Assembly (NCBI RefSeq): GCF_001941825.1
Contig: NZ_CP019038.1
Location: 1,984,001 to 2,048,000 of the forward strand
Direction: 5' to 3'
DNA: 64,000 nt
From: Massilia putida
GTDB lineage: Bacteria > Pseudomonadota > Gammaproteobacteria > Burkholderiales > Burkholderiaceae_D
The notes under the pieces are model-generated. The model was not told where the DNA came from. It did no database searches and saw nothing but the letters and a program-made list of their open reading frames with translations. Below are positions 9,886 through 17,693 of this stretch, one piece after another. The position numbers and the translations under genes were made by a program. Within the stretch, counting starts at the first letter, position 1, and each line of letters starts with the position of its first letter.

Positions 9886-11835
9886 CTAGTCCGACACGCT
9901 CCGACCCATCGCCGCGTTCGCCGTGCCGCTGCCGTCCGGCGCCCGGTTCCTTTCATCCAGGAGCCGGGTGAAGGCGTCCGCCGGCACGGCCTGGCTGTAA
10001 TAAAAACCCTGGGCGGCCAGGCAGCCGTGTGCCGTCAGGAAGGAGACGTGCTCGGCACTGTCGACCCCTTCCGCGATGAGGTTCAGGTGCAGGCTGTGCG
10101 CCATCGCGATGATGGCCGCGACGATCGCGACATCGTGCGTTTCCTCGTTGATGCCGATGACGAACGAGCGGTCGATCTTGAGCGCGTGGATGGGAAAGTT
10201 CTGCAGATAGGCGAGGCTGGAATAGCCGGTACCGAAGTCGTCGATGGACAATTGCACGCCCAAATTGCTCAGCTGGTGCAGGACCGCGATATTCTCGTCG
10301 CTGGGCTGCATCGTCACGCTTTCGGTGATTTCGAGTTCCAGCGCGTCGGCGGGTATGCCCGTTTCCTCGATTACCTGCGCGACGAAGTCCGTCAGATTGG
10401 CCTGGGCGAACTGGCGGGCCGAGAGGTTGACGGCGATCCGCATGTCCGGATGGCCGCCGTCGCGCCAGCGCCTGAGCTGCATGCAGGCCTGGCGCAATAC
10501 CCACTCGCCGATCGGCACGATGATCCCCGTTTCTTCCGCGATGGCGATGAATTCCACGCAGGAGCGCGGCGCCCTGCCCGGCGGCGTCCAGCGCAGCAAC
10601 GCTTCCGCCGAAAAGATCCGTCCGCTTTCCATGTCCACCTGGGGTTGGTAATACACGGAAAACTCGTCCTGGGCGAGCGCCTGGCGCAGCTGGTTGGTCG
10701 CCGCCATCCGCCTCTTCGCCGCTTCGTGCAGGGCCGCCGTGAAAAACTGGTAGTTCCCGCGGCCTTTTTCCTTGGCTTTATACATGGCCGCGTTGGCCGC
10801 GCGCAGCAGCGCGGACGCGTCGCTGCCATCCGACGGGAAGAGGCTGACGCCGATACTGGCGCTGACGTGCAATTCCTGGCCGTCGACGGCAAACGGGCGG
10901 CCCAGGGATTCCAGGACTTTGCTGGCCACCAGCGCGGCATCGTGACTGGTCGGCAAGGCGGGCAGGCACACGCCGAACCCGTTGCCGCCCAGGCAGCCGA
11001 GGCTGTCGCCCTCGCGCGTGCATTGCTGGAGACGGTTGGCGACGGCCTGCAGCAGGCGGTCGCCGGTCTGGTTGCCGAGGGAATCGTTGATGGTCTTGAA
11101 ATGGTCCAGATCGATGTGCAGCTGCGCGACCATTTCGTCCTGGTGGCGGCGCGCCTGCGCGATGGCCTGGTTGATCCGGTCTTCCAGCAACACGCGATTG
11201 GGCAGCCCGGTCAGCGCGTCGTGGTGCGCCATGTAGTCGATCCGGCGTTGCGCCTGGTCGTACTCGGCGATCTTCTGTTCGAGACTGGCATTGGTACGGA
11301 CCAGTTCGGCGGTACGCTCGGCCACCCGCGCTTCGAGCGCATCGTTCGCGGTCTTCAGGTCGGCCTCCGCGCGCCGGCGCATGGCGATTTCCTGCTGCAA
11401 TTGCGCGTTCTGCTCGGCCAGGCGGCGCTGCGCGCTGCGCAAGGCAAGGTGCGTCGTGATGCGCGCCCACACTTCGTCGAGCTGGAATGGTTTCGTGACG
11501 TAATCGACACCGCCCGCCGCGAAGCCCGTCAGCTTGTCATGGGTCTCGGACAGCGAGGTCATGAAAATCACCGGAATCTCGCGCGTCCCGGCGGAAGCCT
11601 TCAGGCGCCGGCAGGTCTCGAAGCCGTCCATGCCGGGCATCATCACGTCGAGCAGGATCAGATCAGGCTGCACGAATTCGGCGCGCGCCAACCCTTCCTC
11701 GCCTTCCTGCGCGACTGCCACCCGCACCCGGCGACCTTCGAGATACTCCACCAGGATGCGCACATTGGCGGGCGTATCGTCGATGATCAGAACGGTAGGG
11801 GTGTCCACATCCGGCGGCACGACAGAGATCGTCAT
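9886..11835 (-). CDS. Response regulator with degenerate GGDEF and intact EAL domain (probable c-di-GMP phosphodiesterase)
   Basis: The product is 649 residues. An N-terminal receiver (about 13-130) has phospho-Asp D63 (LILLDVMMPGMD). A coiled-coil linker (135-195) leads to a GGDEF domain whose active-site motif reads GGNGF (283-287) instead of GGDEF, so cyclase activity is unlikely. The EAL domain follows: the EALLR motif is at 411-415 and loop 6, DDFGTGYSS, at 532-540, both intact, so c-di-GMP hydrolysis is expected. It converges on the hybrid kinase gene with a 22-bp gap. The kinase ends in a receiver without output and this protein carries a receiver, so a phosphorelay linking them is attractive but unproven. 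Confidence 0.88.
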   Translation of the reverse strand: MTISVVPPDVDTPTVLIIDDTPANVRILVEYLEGRRVRVAVAQEGEEGLARAEFVQPDLILLDVMMPGMDGFETCRRLKASAGTREIPVIFMTSLSETHDKLTGFAAGGVDYVTKPFQLDEVWARITTHLALRSAQRRLAEQNAQLQQEIAMRRRAEADLKTANDALEARVAERTAELVRTNASLEQKIAEYDQAQRRIDYMAHHDALTGLPNRVLLEDRINQAIAQARRHQDEMVAQLHIDLDHFKTINDSLGNQTGDRLLQAVANRLQQCTREGDSLGCLGGNGFGVCLPALPTSHDAALVASKVLESLGRPFAVDGQELHVSASIGVSLFPSDGSDASALLRAANAAMYKAKEKGRGNYQFFTAALHEAAKRRMAATNQLRQALAQDEFSVYYQPQVDMESGRIFSAEALLRWTPPGRAPRSCVEFIAIAEETGIIVPIGEWVLRQACMQLRRWRDGGHPDMRIAVNLSARQFAQANLTDFVAQVIEETGIPADALELEITESVTMQPSDENIAVLHQLSNLGVQLSIDDFGTGYSSLAYLQNFPIHALKIDRSFVIGINEETHDVAIVAAIIAMAHSLHLNLIAEGVDSAEHVSFLTAHGCLAAQGFYYSQAVPADAFTRLLDERNRAPDGSGTANAAMGRSVSD

Positions 11836-11922
11836 TATCGAACTCGTCCACTGACATCACATCGCAGGGACACACGTTTCAAGAGGATTCTACCAAATCC
11901 CGGCCTCGCGACAACCGTGACG

Positions 11923-12419
11923 TCAGGGCAGCGCCGCCGCAATCCTTGCAGAACTTCGCCGTGGCCTCGTGGCCGGCGCTGGCGCAGTCGGGCAGCGCCG
12001 GTCCGGTCGCGCCGGCGCGGCGCGGTGGCGCATGGTCATCTCGGCCGTCACGATCCCCGTCGGCACGGCGAGGATGCCCCAGCCGAGCAGCATCATGAAC
12101 GACGCGATGGCCTTGCCGAGGTTCGTGTGCGGCGTGATGTCGCCGTAGCCCACGGTCGTCATCGTCACGGTCGCCCAGTACATCGCGACGGGGATGCTCG
12201 TGTAGCCGTTCTCCGGTCCCTCGACGACGTACATGATCGTGCCGAGGATCAGGATCGCCGCAGGATCGCGATGACGAGGGCGACGTCGAAGCGGCGGCCG
12301 GCCGGCGTGTCCGCTTCGAAGATGACGTCGTACATGCGCCGCCGCCACCCGCCCGGCGGCTTGCCGTACGCGACGGGCGATTGCGGGACGTACGGCGGCG
12401 CGGCGTCTTCCGGCGTCAT
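11923..12419 (-). pseudogene. Remnant of a voltage-gated potassium channel (Kch/ion_trans type), internal deletion plus frameshifts
   Basis: Read from the ATG at 12419 (overlapping the preceding stop as ATGA), the frame gives [13 protein letters not shown]... then [20 protein letters not shown], a typical N-terminus of this channel family, but it stops soon after. The second half of the channel is in another frame: a pore helix, the selectivity filter TTVGYGD, and the last membrane helix. The whole S1-S4 sensor (roughly 130-150 residues in relatives) is missing. The junction carries two copies of the 9-mer CAGGATCGC (12250-12258 and 12261-12269), as expected for deletion between short repeats. 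Near the end a missing base puts a zinc-ribbon tail (CPDC...FCKDCG) out of frame. The gene is almost certainly not functional. Confidence 0.8.
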
Positions 12420-12853
12420 GATGGCGTGGTGGGCGGCCCTTTCAGCTCGATCGTATTGCCTTCCGGGTCCTGCAGGTAGATCGACGGGCCTTCGCCCTCG
12501 GCGCCGAAGCGCGGCGCGGCCGGTCCGGCTTCGATCCCGTGCGCGGCCAGGTGGGCGCGGATCGCGGCCTCGTCGAACGGCTCGACGCGGAAGCAGAAGT
12601 GGTCGACGTTGCGCCCTTTCCTGCCCGGCGCCGCGCCGCCCGCGCTACCGAGCTTGCCGTCGACCGGGATCAGGTCGACCATCGAACTGCCCGCGCGCAG
12701 CTGCACGAGGCCGATCTCGTCCTGGCGCCGCACTTCGCGGCAGCCCAGCACGTCGCCATAGAATTGCAGCATGCGGGGAAGATCGACGACGCGCAGCACG
12801 ATGTGGTCGATCTCGCGGATCGCGATGGCGCTGTGCATGGCGTCAGTCCGCAT
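12416..12853 (-). CDS. VOC superfamily (glyoxalase/dioxygenase-fold) protein
   Basis: The product is 145 residues. The ATG at 12853 is preferred because GGTGGAG precedes it; an internal ATG at 12838 has no ribosome site. The fold signature is clear: [25 protein letters not shown] at the N-terminus, NVDHFCFRV in the middle, and [16 protein letters not shown] at the end. H16, H84 and E137 are the likely metal ligands. Members include glyoxalase I, fosfomycin resistance enzymes and ring-cleaving dioxygenases, and the exact activity cannot be assigned. It overlaps the upstream FMN reductase gene by 11 bp and the downstream channel remnant by 4 bp, so the three were built as one translationally coupled unit. 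Confidence 0.85.
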   Translation of the reverse strand: MRTDAMHSAIAIREIDHIVLRVVDLPRMLQFYGDVLGCREVRRQDEIGLVQLRAGSSMVDLIPVDGKLGSAGGAAPGRKGRNVDHFCFRVEPFDEAAIRAHLAAHGIEAGPAAPRFGAEGEGPSIYLQDPEGNTIELKGPPTTPS

Positions 12854-13397
12854 GGCGCTCCACCCACGTCGCGAAGCATTCCATGAACTGCTGCAGGAAC
12901 GTCTTGAGGCCCTCGTCCGTCAGCTTGTCGCCGTCGAATTTGCCGGCGACGCCGCCGATATACGCTTCGGGCGACTGCATGCACGGCATGTTGAGGAACA
13001 CGAGGCATTGGCGCACGGCGTGGTTGGCGCCGAAGCCGCCCAGCGCGCCCGGCGAATTGGACACGACGGCGCACGGCTTGCCCGTCCATGCGGCCTGGCC
13101 GTACGGACGCGAGCCGACGTCGATGGCGTTCTTCAGCGCGCCCGGCAGCGAACGGTTGTATTCCGGCGTGCAGAACAGGACGCCGTCGGCTTCGCGGATG
13201 CGGTTGCGGAATTCGGTCCAGGTGGCCGGCGGCGTCTCGGTCTCGTCATCCTGGTTGTACAGCGGCAGCTGGCCGATGTCGACGATCTCCAGTTCCAGCG
13301 TGGGCGGCGCCACCAGCATCAGGCTCTTGGCCAGCTTGCGGGTGAACGAGTCCTTGCGCAGACTGCCGACGAGCACTGCAATCTTCCTTGTTGCCAT
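12843..13397 (-). CDS. NADPH-dependent FMN reductase
   Basis: The product is 184 residues from the ATG at 13397, preceded by GAAAGGA; the frame runs further upstream but without family resemblance. The flavodoxin-like fold of the FMN_red family is visible: MATRKIAVLVGSLRKDSFTRKLA (phosphate-binding loop GSLRKDS), then LFCTPEYNRSLPGALKNAID and VVSNSPGALGG, which contact the flavin. Relatives (chromate reductase ChrR, azoreductase, NADPH:quinone reductase) use NAD(P)H to reduce quinones, metals or azo compounds. The cytosolic location fits the lack of a signal peptide. It is the first gene of a short coupled set with the VOC gene. Confidence 0.88.
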   Translation of the reverse strand: MATRKIAVLVGSLRKDSFTRKLAKSLMLVAPPTLELEIVDIGQLPLYNQDDETETPPATWTEFRNRIREADGVLFCTPEYNRSLPGALKNAIDVGSRPYGQAAWTGKPCAVVSNSPGALGGFGANHAVRQCLVFLNMPCMQSPEAYIGGVAGKFDGDKLTDEGLKTFLQQFMECFATWVERHAD

Positions 13398-13462
13398 GAC
13401 GGTCCTTTCGTTCTGATGGGTCGTACGGAGTCCAAAGTGTAACGACTTTCCGCGCAGGCCGC

Positions 13463-13771
13463 TCAGATGCGCCGGCGCCGGTACTCGTCGAGGAAGGTGC
13501 GCACCTCGCGCGGCGTGAGCACCCGCACGGGATCCCCATGCCACGCATACAGGAACGGCGGCCCGCCCGCGCGGTCCGTCAGCTTGGCGCGGATGAGGAA
13601 GCGCGTGCCGGCCGGATAGCGTTCCGGGTCGGACAGCGCCCGCGCGCACTGCACGCGCATCGACGTCGCATAGGCCTGCCCCGCCATCGGCTTGATGCGC
13701 AGCCGGCCCGTGCGCGCGTCAGGCACCGACTCGACGGCCACGTCGCGGTAGGCCCACGGATCGCGCGCCAT
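13463..13771 (-). CDS. Conserved hypothetical protein, 102 residues
   Basis: A small basic protein that starts MARDPWAYRDVAVES and ends LDEYRRRRI. I do not recognise a named family. It has no signal peptide, membrane helix or cysteine cluster. The ATG at 13771 abuts the TAA of the MFS gene (13772-13774) directly, so the two are probably translated from the same message. Coding use (codon bias, clean frame, abutting start) supports a real gene, but no function is inferred. Confidence 0.6.
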   Translation of the reverse strand: MARDPWAYRDVAVESVPDARTGRLRIKPMAGQAYATSMRVQCARALSDPERYPAGTRFLIRAKLTDRAGGPPFLYAWHGDPVRVLTPREVRTFLDEYRRRRI

Positions 13772-15004
13772 TTATGCTTTCGCCGCTGCCGCCGCGGCCA
13801 TGTGCGGCACGGGTTCGCGGATCGGCAGGTTGACCAGGCTGGCTGCCAATGCCAGCGCGATGTCGGCGTACCACATCCATGTGTAGTCGCCGAAGTGCAC
13901 GAACGCGAGGCCGCCCAGCCAGGCGCCGAAGAAGCCGCCGATCTGGTGCGACAGCAAGGTCAGGCCGAACAGCGTGGCGAGATAGCGCGTGCCGAACAGC
14001 TTGCCGACGAGGCCCGCCGTCGGCGGCACCGTCGCGAGCCACGTGAAGCCGAGGGCCGCGGCGAACACGTAGAACGTCCACGCCGACTTGGGCGCCAGCA
14101 GGTATGCCGCGATGATGACGGCGCGGCTGCCGTACATCAGCGCCAGCAGCCACTTCATGCGGTAGCGCTGCGCCAGGCTGCCTGCCGTCAACGAACCCGC
14201 GATGTTGAACAGGCCGATGAGACCCAGCGCCGTCGCCGACACGCCCGCCGGCAGGCCGCACAGCGCGACTTCGCCCGGCAGGTGCGTGACCAGGAAGGCG
14301 ATGTGGAAGCCGCACGTGAAGAAGCCGGCGTGCAGGCACAGGTAGCTGCGGTCGCGCAGCGCCTCGCGCACCTGGCGGCCCAGCGTAACGTCGGCAGACG
14401 GCGCGCCGTGGCCGGCGGCGGCCTGCGCCGGCGGCTTGCCGCGCAGCGGCCACGCGAGCGGGATGGTGAGCAAGGTGGTCGCGGCCAGCGCCAGCATGGC
14501 CGTGATCCAGCCCGCCGTCGCGATCAGCACCTGCACGAGCGGCGCGAACACGAACTGGCCGAACGAGCCGCCCGCGTTGATGAAGCCGGACGCGAACGCG
14601 CGCCGTTCGGCCGGCAGGCGCTGCGCGGTGGCGCCGATGAGGATCGAGAAGCTACCGGCGCCGGCGCCGCTCGCGGACAGCAGGCCCAGCGTCACGAGCA
14701 GGCCCCATTGCGAGGAGACGAACGGCGTGGCCGCGAGACCGCCGGCCAGCAGCACGGCGCCCAGCACGATCACGCGCGCCGAACCGTATTTGTCGGCAAC
14801 GGCGCCGAAGATGGGTTGCGACGCGCCCCACATGAACTGGCCGACGGCCATCGCGAAGCTGATCGAAGCGACGCCGAGGCCGGTCGCCGTGTTCAGCGGC
14901 GACAGGAACAGGCCCGTCGTCAGGCGCGCGGCCATCGTGATCATCAGGATGGCGCTGGCGGCCAGCATCAGACCCCACGCGGCGCGCGGCGTGGTTGCGA
15001 TCAT
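13772..15004 (-). CDS. Major facilitator superfamily transporter
   Basis: The product is 410 residues with about twelve hydrophobic segments and no signal peptide. Between helices 2 and 3 it has GAVADKYGSARVIVLG, a version of the MFS loop motif G-x3-D-x2-G-x-R. The early stretch ARLTTGLFLSPL and the internal GFINAGGSFGQFVFAPL resemble the monocarboxylate/oxalate-formate type branch, but the substrate is unknown. An ATG at 15004 starts it; the next gene's start codon touches its stop codon. It is an inner membrane carrier, probably driven by proton or solute gradients. Confidence 0.85.
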   Translation of the reverse strand: MIATTPRAAWGLMLAASAILMITMAARLTTGLFLSPLNTATGLGVASISFAMAVGQFMWGASQPIFGAVADKYGSARVIVLGAVLLAGGLAATPFVSSQWGLLVTLGLLSASGAGAGSFSILIGATAQRLPAERRAFASGFINAGGSFGQFVFAPLVQVLIATAGWITAMLALAATTLLTIPLAWPLRGKPPAQAAAGHGAPSADVTLGRQVREALRDRSYLCLHAGFFTCGFHIAFLVTHLPGEVALCGLPAGVSATALGLIGLFNIAGSLTAGSLAQRYRMKWLLALMYGSRAVIIAAYLLAPKSAWTFYVFAAALGFTWLATVPPTAGLVGKLFGTRYLATLFGLTLLSHQIGGFFGAWLGGLAFVHFGDYTWMWYADIALALAASLVNLPIREPVPHMAAAAAAKA

Positions 15005-15091
15005 GTCGTCTCCATTTTATTGCGGTGGCGACATGATGCCATCATTCCATCGGACGCGTCGGGTGGCCGCCCCGCGCCCACGCGACGCGTT

Positions 15092-15604
15092 CTACGCAGC
15101 GGCGCGGATCAGCAGCACGGTCGCCTGCGCCGCCATGCCTTCCTCGCGGCCGAGGAAGCCGAGCTTCTCGTTGGTCTTGGCCTTGATGTTCACCTGCTGC
15201 GGCGACATGCCGACGTCCTCGGCGATGCGCGACACCATCTGCGGGATGTGCGGCGCCATCTTCGGCTGCTGGGCGATGATCGTCGCGTCGATGTTGCCGA
15301 TGGTGTAGCCGGTGCCCAGCACGCGGTTGGCGGCCTCGCGCAGCAGCACGCGCGAGTCGGCGCCGGCGAACATCGGGTCGGTGTCCGGGAAATGCTTGCC
15401 GATGTCGCCCAGGCCGGCGGCGCCCAGCATGGCGTCGATGATGGCGTGCAGCAGCACGTCGGCGTCCGAGTGGCCGAGCAGGCCCAGGCGGTGCGGGATG
15501 GCGACGCCGCCGACGATCAGTTTGCGCCCTTCGACGAGGGCGTGGCAGTCATAGCCGGTACCGATGCGGAACGGGGGGGTCGGGTTGTACGATGCGAGAG
15601 CCAT
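15092..15604 (-). CDS. ispF: 2-C-methyl-D-erythritol 2,4-cyclodiphosphate synthase
   Basis: The product is 170 residues, close to the family norm of about 160. It converts CDP-methylerythritol 2-phosphate to the cyclic diphosphate in the MEP isoprenoid pathway. Family motifs are visible: [11 protein letters not shown] (Asp and His metal ligands), [18 protein letters not shown], the flexible loop [11 protein letters not shown], and near the end [18 protein letters not shown]. The trimeric enzyme is cytosolic. It follows ispD by 17 bp on the same strand; the two enzymes act two steps apart and are often adjacent or fused, here separate. Confidence 0.97.
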   Translation of the reverse strand: MALASYNPTPPFRIGTGYDCHALVEGRKLIVGGVAIPHRLGLLGHSDADVLLHAIIDAMLGAAGLGDIGKHFPDTDPMFAGADSRVLLREAANRVLGTGYTIGNIDATIIAQQPKMAPHIPQMVSRIAEDVGMSPQQVNIKAKTNEKLGFLGREEGMAAQATVLLIRAAA

Positions 15605-15621
15605 GATGTTCTTTACACGCC

Positions 15622-16326
15622 TTACACGAGTTCAGGTTGGGACACTGCCAGGTACATCTCGGCGATCCGGATATCGTCCGGCAGCGTCACTTTGAGATTG
15701 CGGGGATGCCCTTCCACCAATTTAGGGCTCAAACCGAGGGATTCAACCGCACTGGCATCATCGGTAATCGAATTCGGGTCGACGACGGCCGCCAGCGCGT
15801 CGCGCAGCAGCTCGTAACGGAACATTTGCGGGGTCTGGGCCAGCCACAGGCCGTTGCGGGGCACCGTCCCGCACGCTTCGCCGTCGATGCCGCGCTTGAC
15901 GGTGTCGACGATGGGCAGCGCCAGCAGGCCGCCGGCCGGGTGGTCGCCGGTGCCCGTGATCAGTTTTTCGATCAGCTCCGCCGTCAGGCCGGGCCGTGCG
16001 GCGTCATGCACGAGCACCCAGTCCGAGCCGGACAGCGTGTTCGCCAGCACGGCAAGACCGTTGCGCACGGATTCCATGCGGCTGGCGCCGCCGCAGCGCA
16101 GGATCGTCACGCCGTGGTTGGGCGCGACGGTGTCGATGTACGGGTCGTCCGGGCTCACGACGACGAAGGTATGCGCGATGAGCTCGCTGGACAGGAATGC
16201 GTCGAGCGTATACCTCAGCATCGGCTTGCCGCCGATCTTGAGGTACTGCTTCGGGCTCGCCGCCCCCATGCGGGCGCCAACGCCGGCGGCGGGAATCAGG
16301 GCGAAGTAACGTGGTGCTTGAGTCAT
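15622..16326 (-). CDS. ispD: 2-C-methyl-D-erythritol 4-phosphate cytidylyltransferase
   Basis: The product is 234 residues, the usual length. It joins CTP and methylerythritol 4-phosphate in the MEP pathway. The nucleotide-binding start [20 protein letters not shown] carries the conserved G-x-G-x-R-M...K signature, followed by [10 protein letters not shown] and [13 protein letters not shown], all hallmark segments. It is placed directly before ispF (17 bp) and after a gene for a secreted protein (12 bp), in one direction, so the genes are probably co-transcribed. Confidence 0.97.
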   Translation of the reverse strand: MTQAPRYFALIPAAGVGARMGAASPKQYLKIGGKPMLRYTLDAFLSSELIAHTFVVVSPDDPYIDTVAPNHGVTILRCGGASRMESVRNGLAVLANTLSGSDWVLVHDAARPGLTAELIEKLITGTGDHPAGGLLALPIVDTVKRGIDGEACGTVPRNGLWLAQTPQMFRYELLRDALAAVVDPNSITDDASAVESLGLSPKLVEGHPRNLKVTLPDDIRIAEMYLAVSQPELV

Positions 16327-16338
16327 GTAAATTTTAAG

Positions 16339-17040
16339 CTATGATCGGGAACGTCTTGTCGATCCAATAAGAGACTGTACCTCACCTTGGCAAACTTTGC
16401 TCAGACGCGCGTATTCCCGCGGACTGTCGATCATGGCTTGCAGCCTTTCCACGCGGCCCATCTCGGCTTTAATGTAGGGCATCCAGTTGCGGTCGATTTC
16501 ACGCTGGAGCAGCATCCGCGACTCGCCGGCGCGCGCATACAATGGTTTGCCGGCGAAACGTCCGGCCAGCCTGTCGCGCACCCGCACTTCCACTTTCGGC
16601 AGATAGTCCAGGTAAGACTTGAGATGGCGCATTTCGTGCGCAAGTATCTCGTCGTACGCGCATGAGTCCGGCGCGAACTCGCGGCTGACGTACACGACGA
16701 TCGGCTGGTAGTACAAGGTCACGGCGATGCGCGGCATCACGCATTCCAGGGCGCCGTCGGGCGATGCCAGCAAGGTGCCGTCGATCTGGATCGCCACGCG
16801 CGACTCCGTGCGCGTCAGGCCCAGCACGAAGCCGTTGCGCACGCCGGGCCGCTTCATGCGCGTCAGGTCGCGGTAGGACAAGGTGTTGTCGACGCGCCAG
16901 CCGCTCTCGCGCGTGGAAAAGGTCGCGCCGGCGTCGCGGGCCGCGTCCTCGCACCCGGCTTCGAACGCGGTCCGCGCGGACACGAGGCCGCTGCAGGCCA
17001 GCACGGCCAGGCCGAGCGCGGCGATGCGCACGCGGCGCAC
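16339..17040 (-). CDS. Secreted protein with HEMRH metal-binding motif (DUF922-like)
   Basis: The product is 233 residues from a GTG at 17040, just after the Nudix stop codon (17042-17044). A signal peptide ends near LVSARTA. Residues 135-139 read HEMRH in the context YDEILAHEMRHLKSY, an HExxH zincin-type motif; the helix, the preceding AxDE and the overall size recall the DUF922 family of predicted zinc peptidases. Cysteines 30, 100 and 127 could form a disulfide in the periplasm. Substrate and third metal ligand are unclear, so peptidase activity is inference only. Confidence 0.65.
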   Translation of the reverse strand: MRRVRIAALGLAVLACSGLVSARTAFEAGCEDAARDAGATFSTRESGWRVDNTLSYRDLTRMKRPGVRNGFVLGLTRTESRVAIQIDGTLLASPDGALECVMPRIAVTLYYQPIVVYVSREFAPDSCAYDEILAHEMRHLKSYLDYLPKVEVRVRDRLAGRFAGKPLYARAGESRMLLQREIDRNWMPYIKAEMGRVERLQAMIDSPREYARLSKVCQGEVQSLIGSTRRSRS

Positions 17041-17041
17041 G

Positions 17042-17599
17042 TCAGTCCGGCTTCCAGGTGCCGGCGGCGAGCTTCTCCAGCCAGAACGTGCCGATCACGG
17101 TCTTCACGTCCGTGATCCCGCCCTGTCTCACCATCTCCAGCATCTCCGGAATCGTCGCGGTGAAGGTCTCGAGGAATTCGCCGTCGTCCAGCTTCGCCGG
17201 GCCTTCCTTGAGCCCGCGCGCGAGGAACAGGTCGAGATGCTCGTCGGAATACGCGATGGCGTTGTGGATCGTGCAGACGAAGTGCCAGTCGGTGGCCGTG
17301 TAGCCCGTCTCCTCTTCGAGCTCGCGCTTGGCGCAGGCGATCGATGCCTCGCCCGGGTCGATCTTCCCGGCCGGGAATTCGATGAACACCTGCTGGTTCG
17401 GATAGCGGAACTGGCGTTCGAGCAGCACGCGGCCGTCGTCGAACAGCGCGAGGATCACGACGGCGCCGGGATGGCGGATGAATTCGCGCTGCGTGACCTT
17501 ACCGTCGGGCAGCCTGACGCGGTCGCGCGAGACTTTGAGGAAGTGGCCGTCGTAGGCGAGCTCGCCGTCGATTTTCGTTTCTTTGAGGTGGTCGTCCAT
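17042..17599 (-). CDS. Nudix hydrolase, ADP-ribose pyrophosphatase type
   Basis: The product is about 185 residues from the ATG at 17599 (MDDHLKETKI); the frame extends 22 codons upstream but relatives start here. The full Nudix box is present in mid-protein: G-x5-E-x7-RELEEETG, beginning GKIDPGE and ending RELEEETGY. The upstream part FRYPNQQVFIEFPAG is typical of ADP-ribose pyrophosphatases, which hydrolyse ADP-ribose and related nucleotide sugars. It is cytosolic. It is followed immediately by the secreted HExxH protein gene on the same strand. Confidence 0.88.
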   Translation of the reverse strand: MDDHLKETKIDGELAYDGHFLKVSRDRVRLPDGKVTQREFIRHPGAVVILALFDDGRVLLERQFRYPNQQVFIEFPAGKIDPGEASIACAKRELEEETGYTATDWHFVCTIHNAIAYSDEHLDLFLARGLKEGPAKLDDGEFLETFTATIPEMLEMVRQGGITDVKTVIGTFWLEKLAAGTWKPD

Positions 17600-17693
17600 G
17601 GGCGGTCTTTGAGTCGTGATGGGCTCGCCGCACCGGCGGTGCGGCGAGCCCGCAGTATAAGACAAACGACCCGGACAGGTGCCCGCACACGCG

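Noticed and set aside
12843..13649. Longer N-terminus for the FMN reductase
   Set aside because: The extra residues look like shadow sequence of the 102-residue gene; the ATG at 13397 has the ribosome site and begins the family fold.
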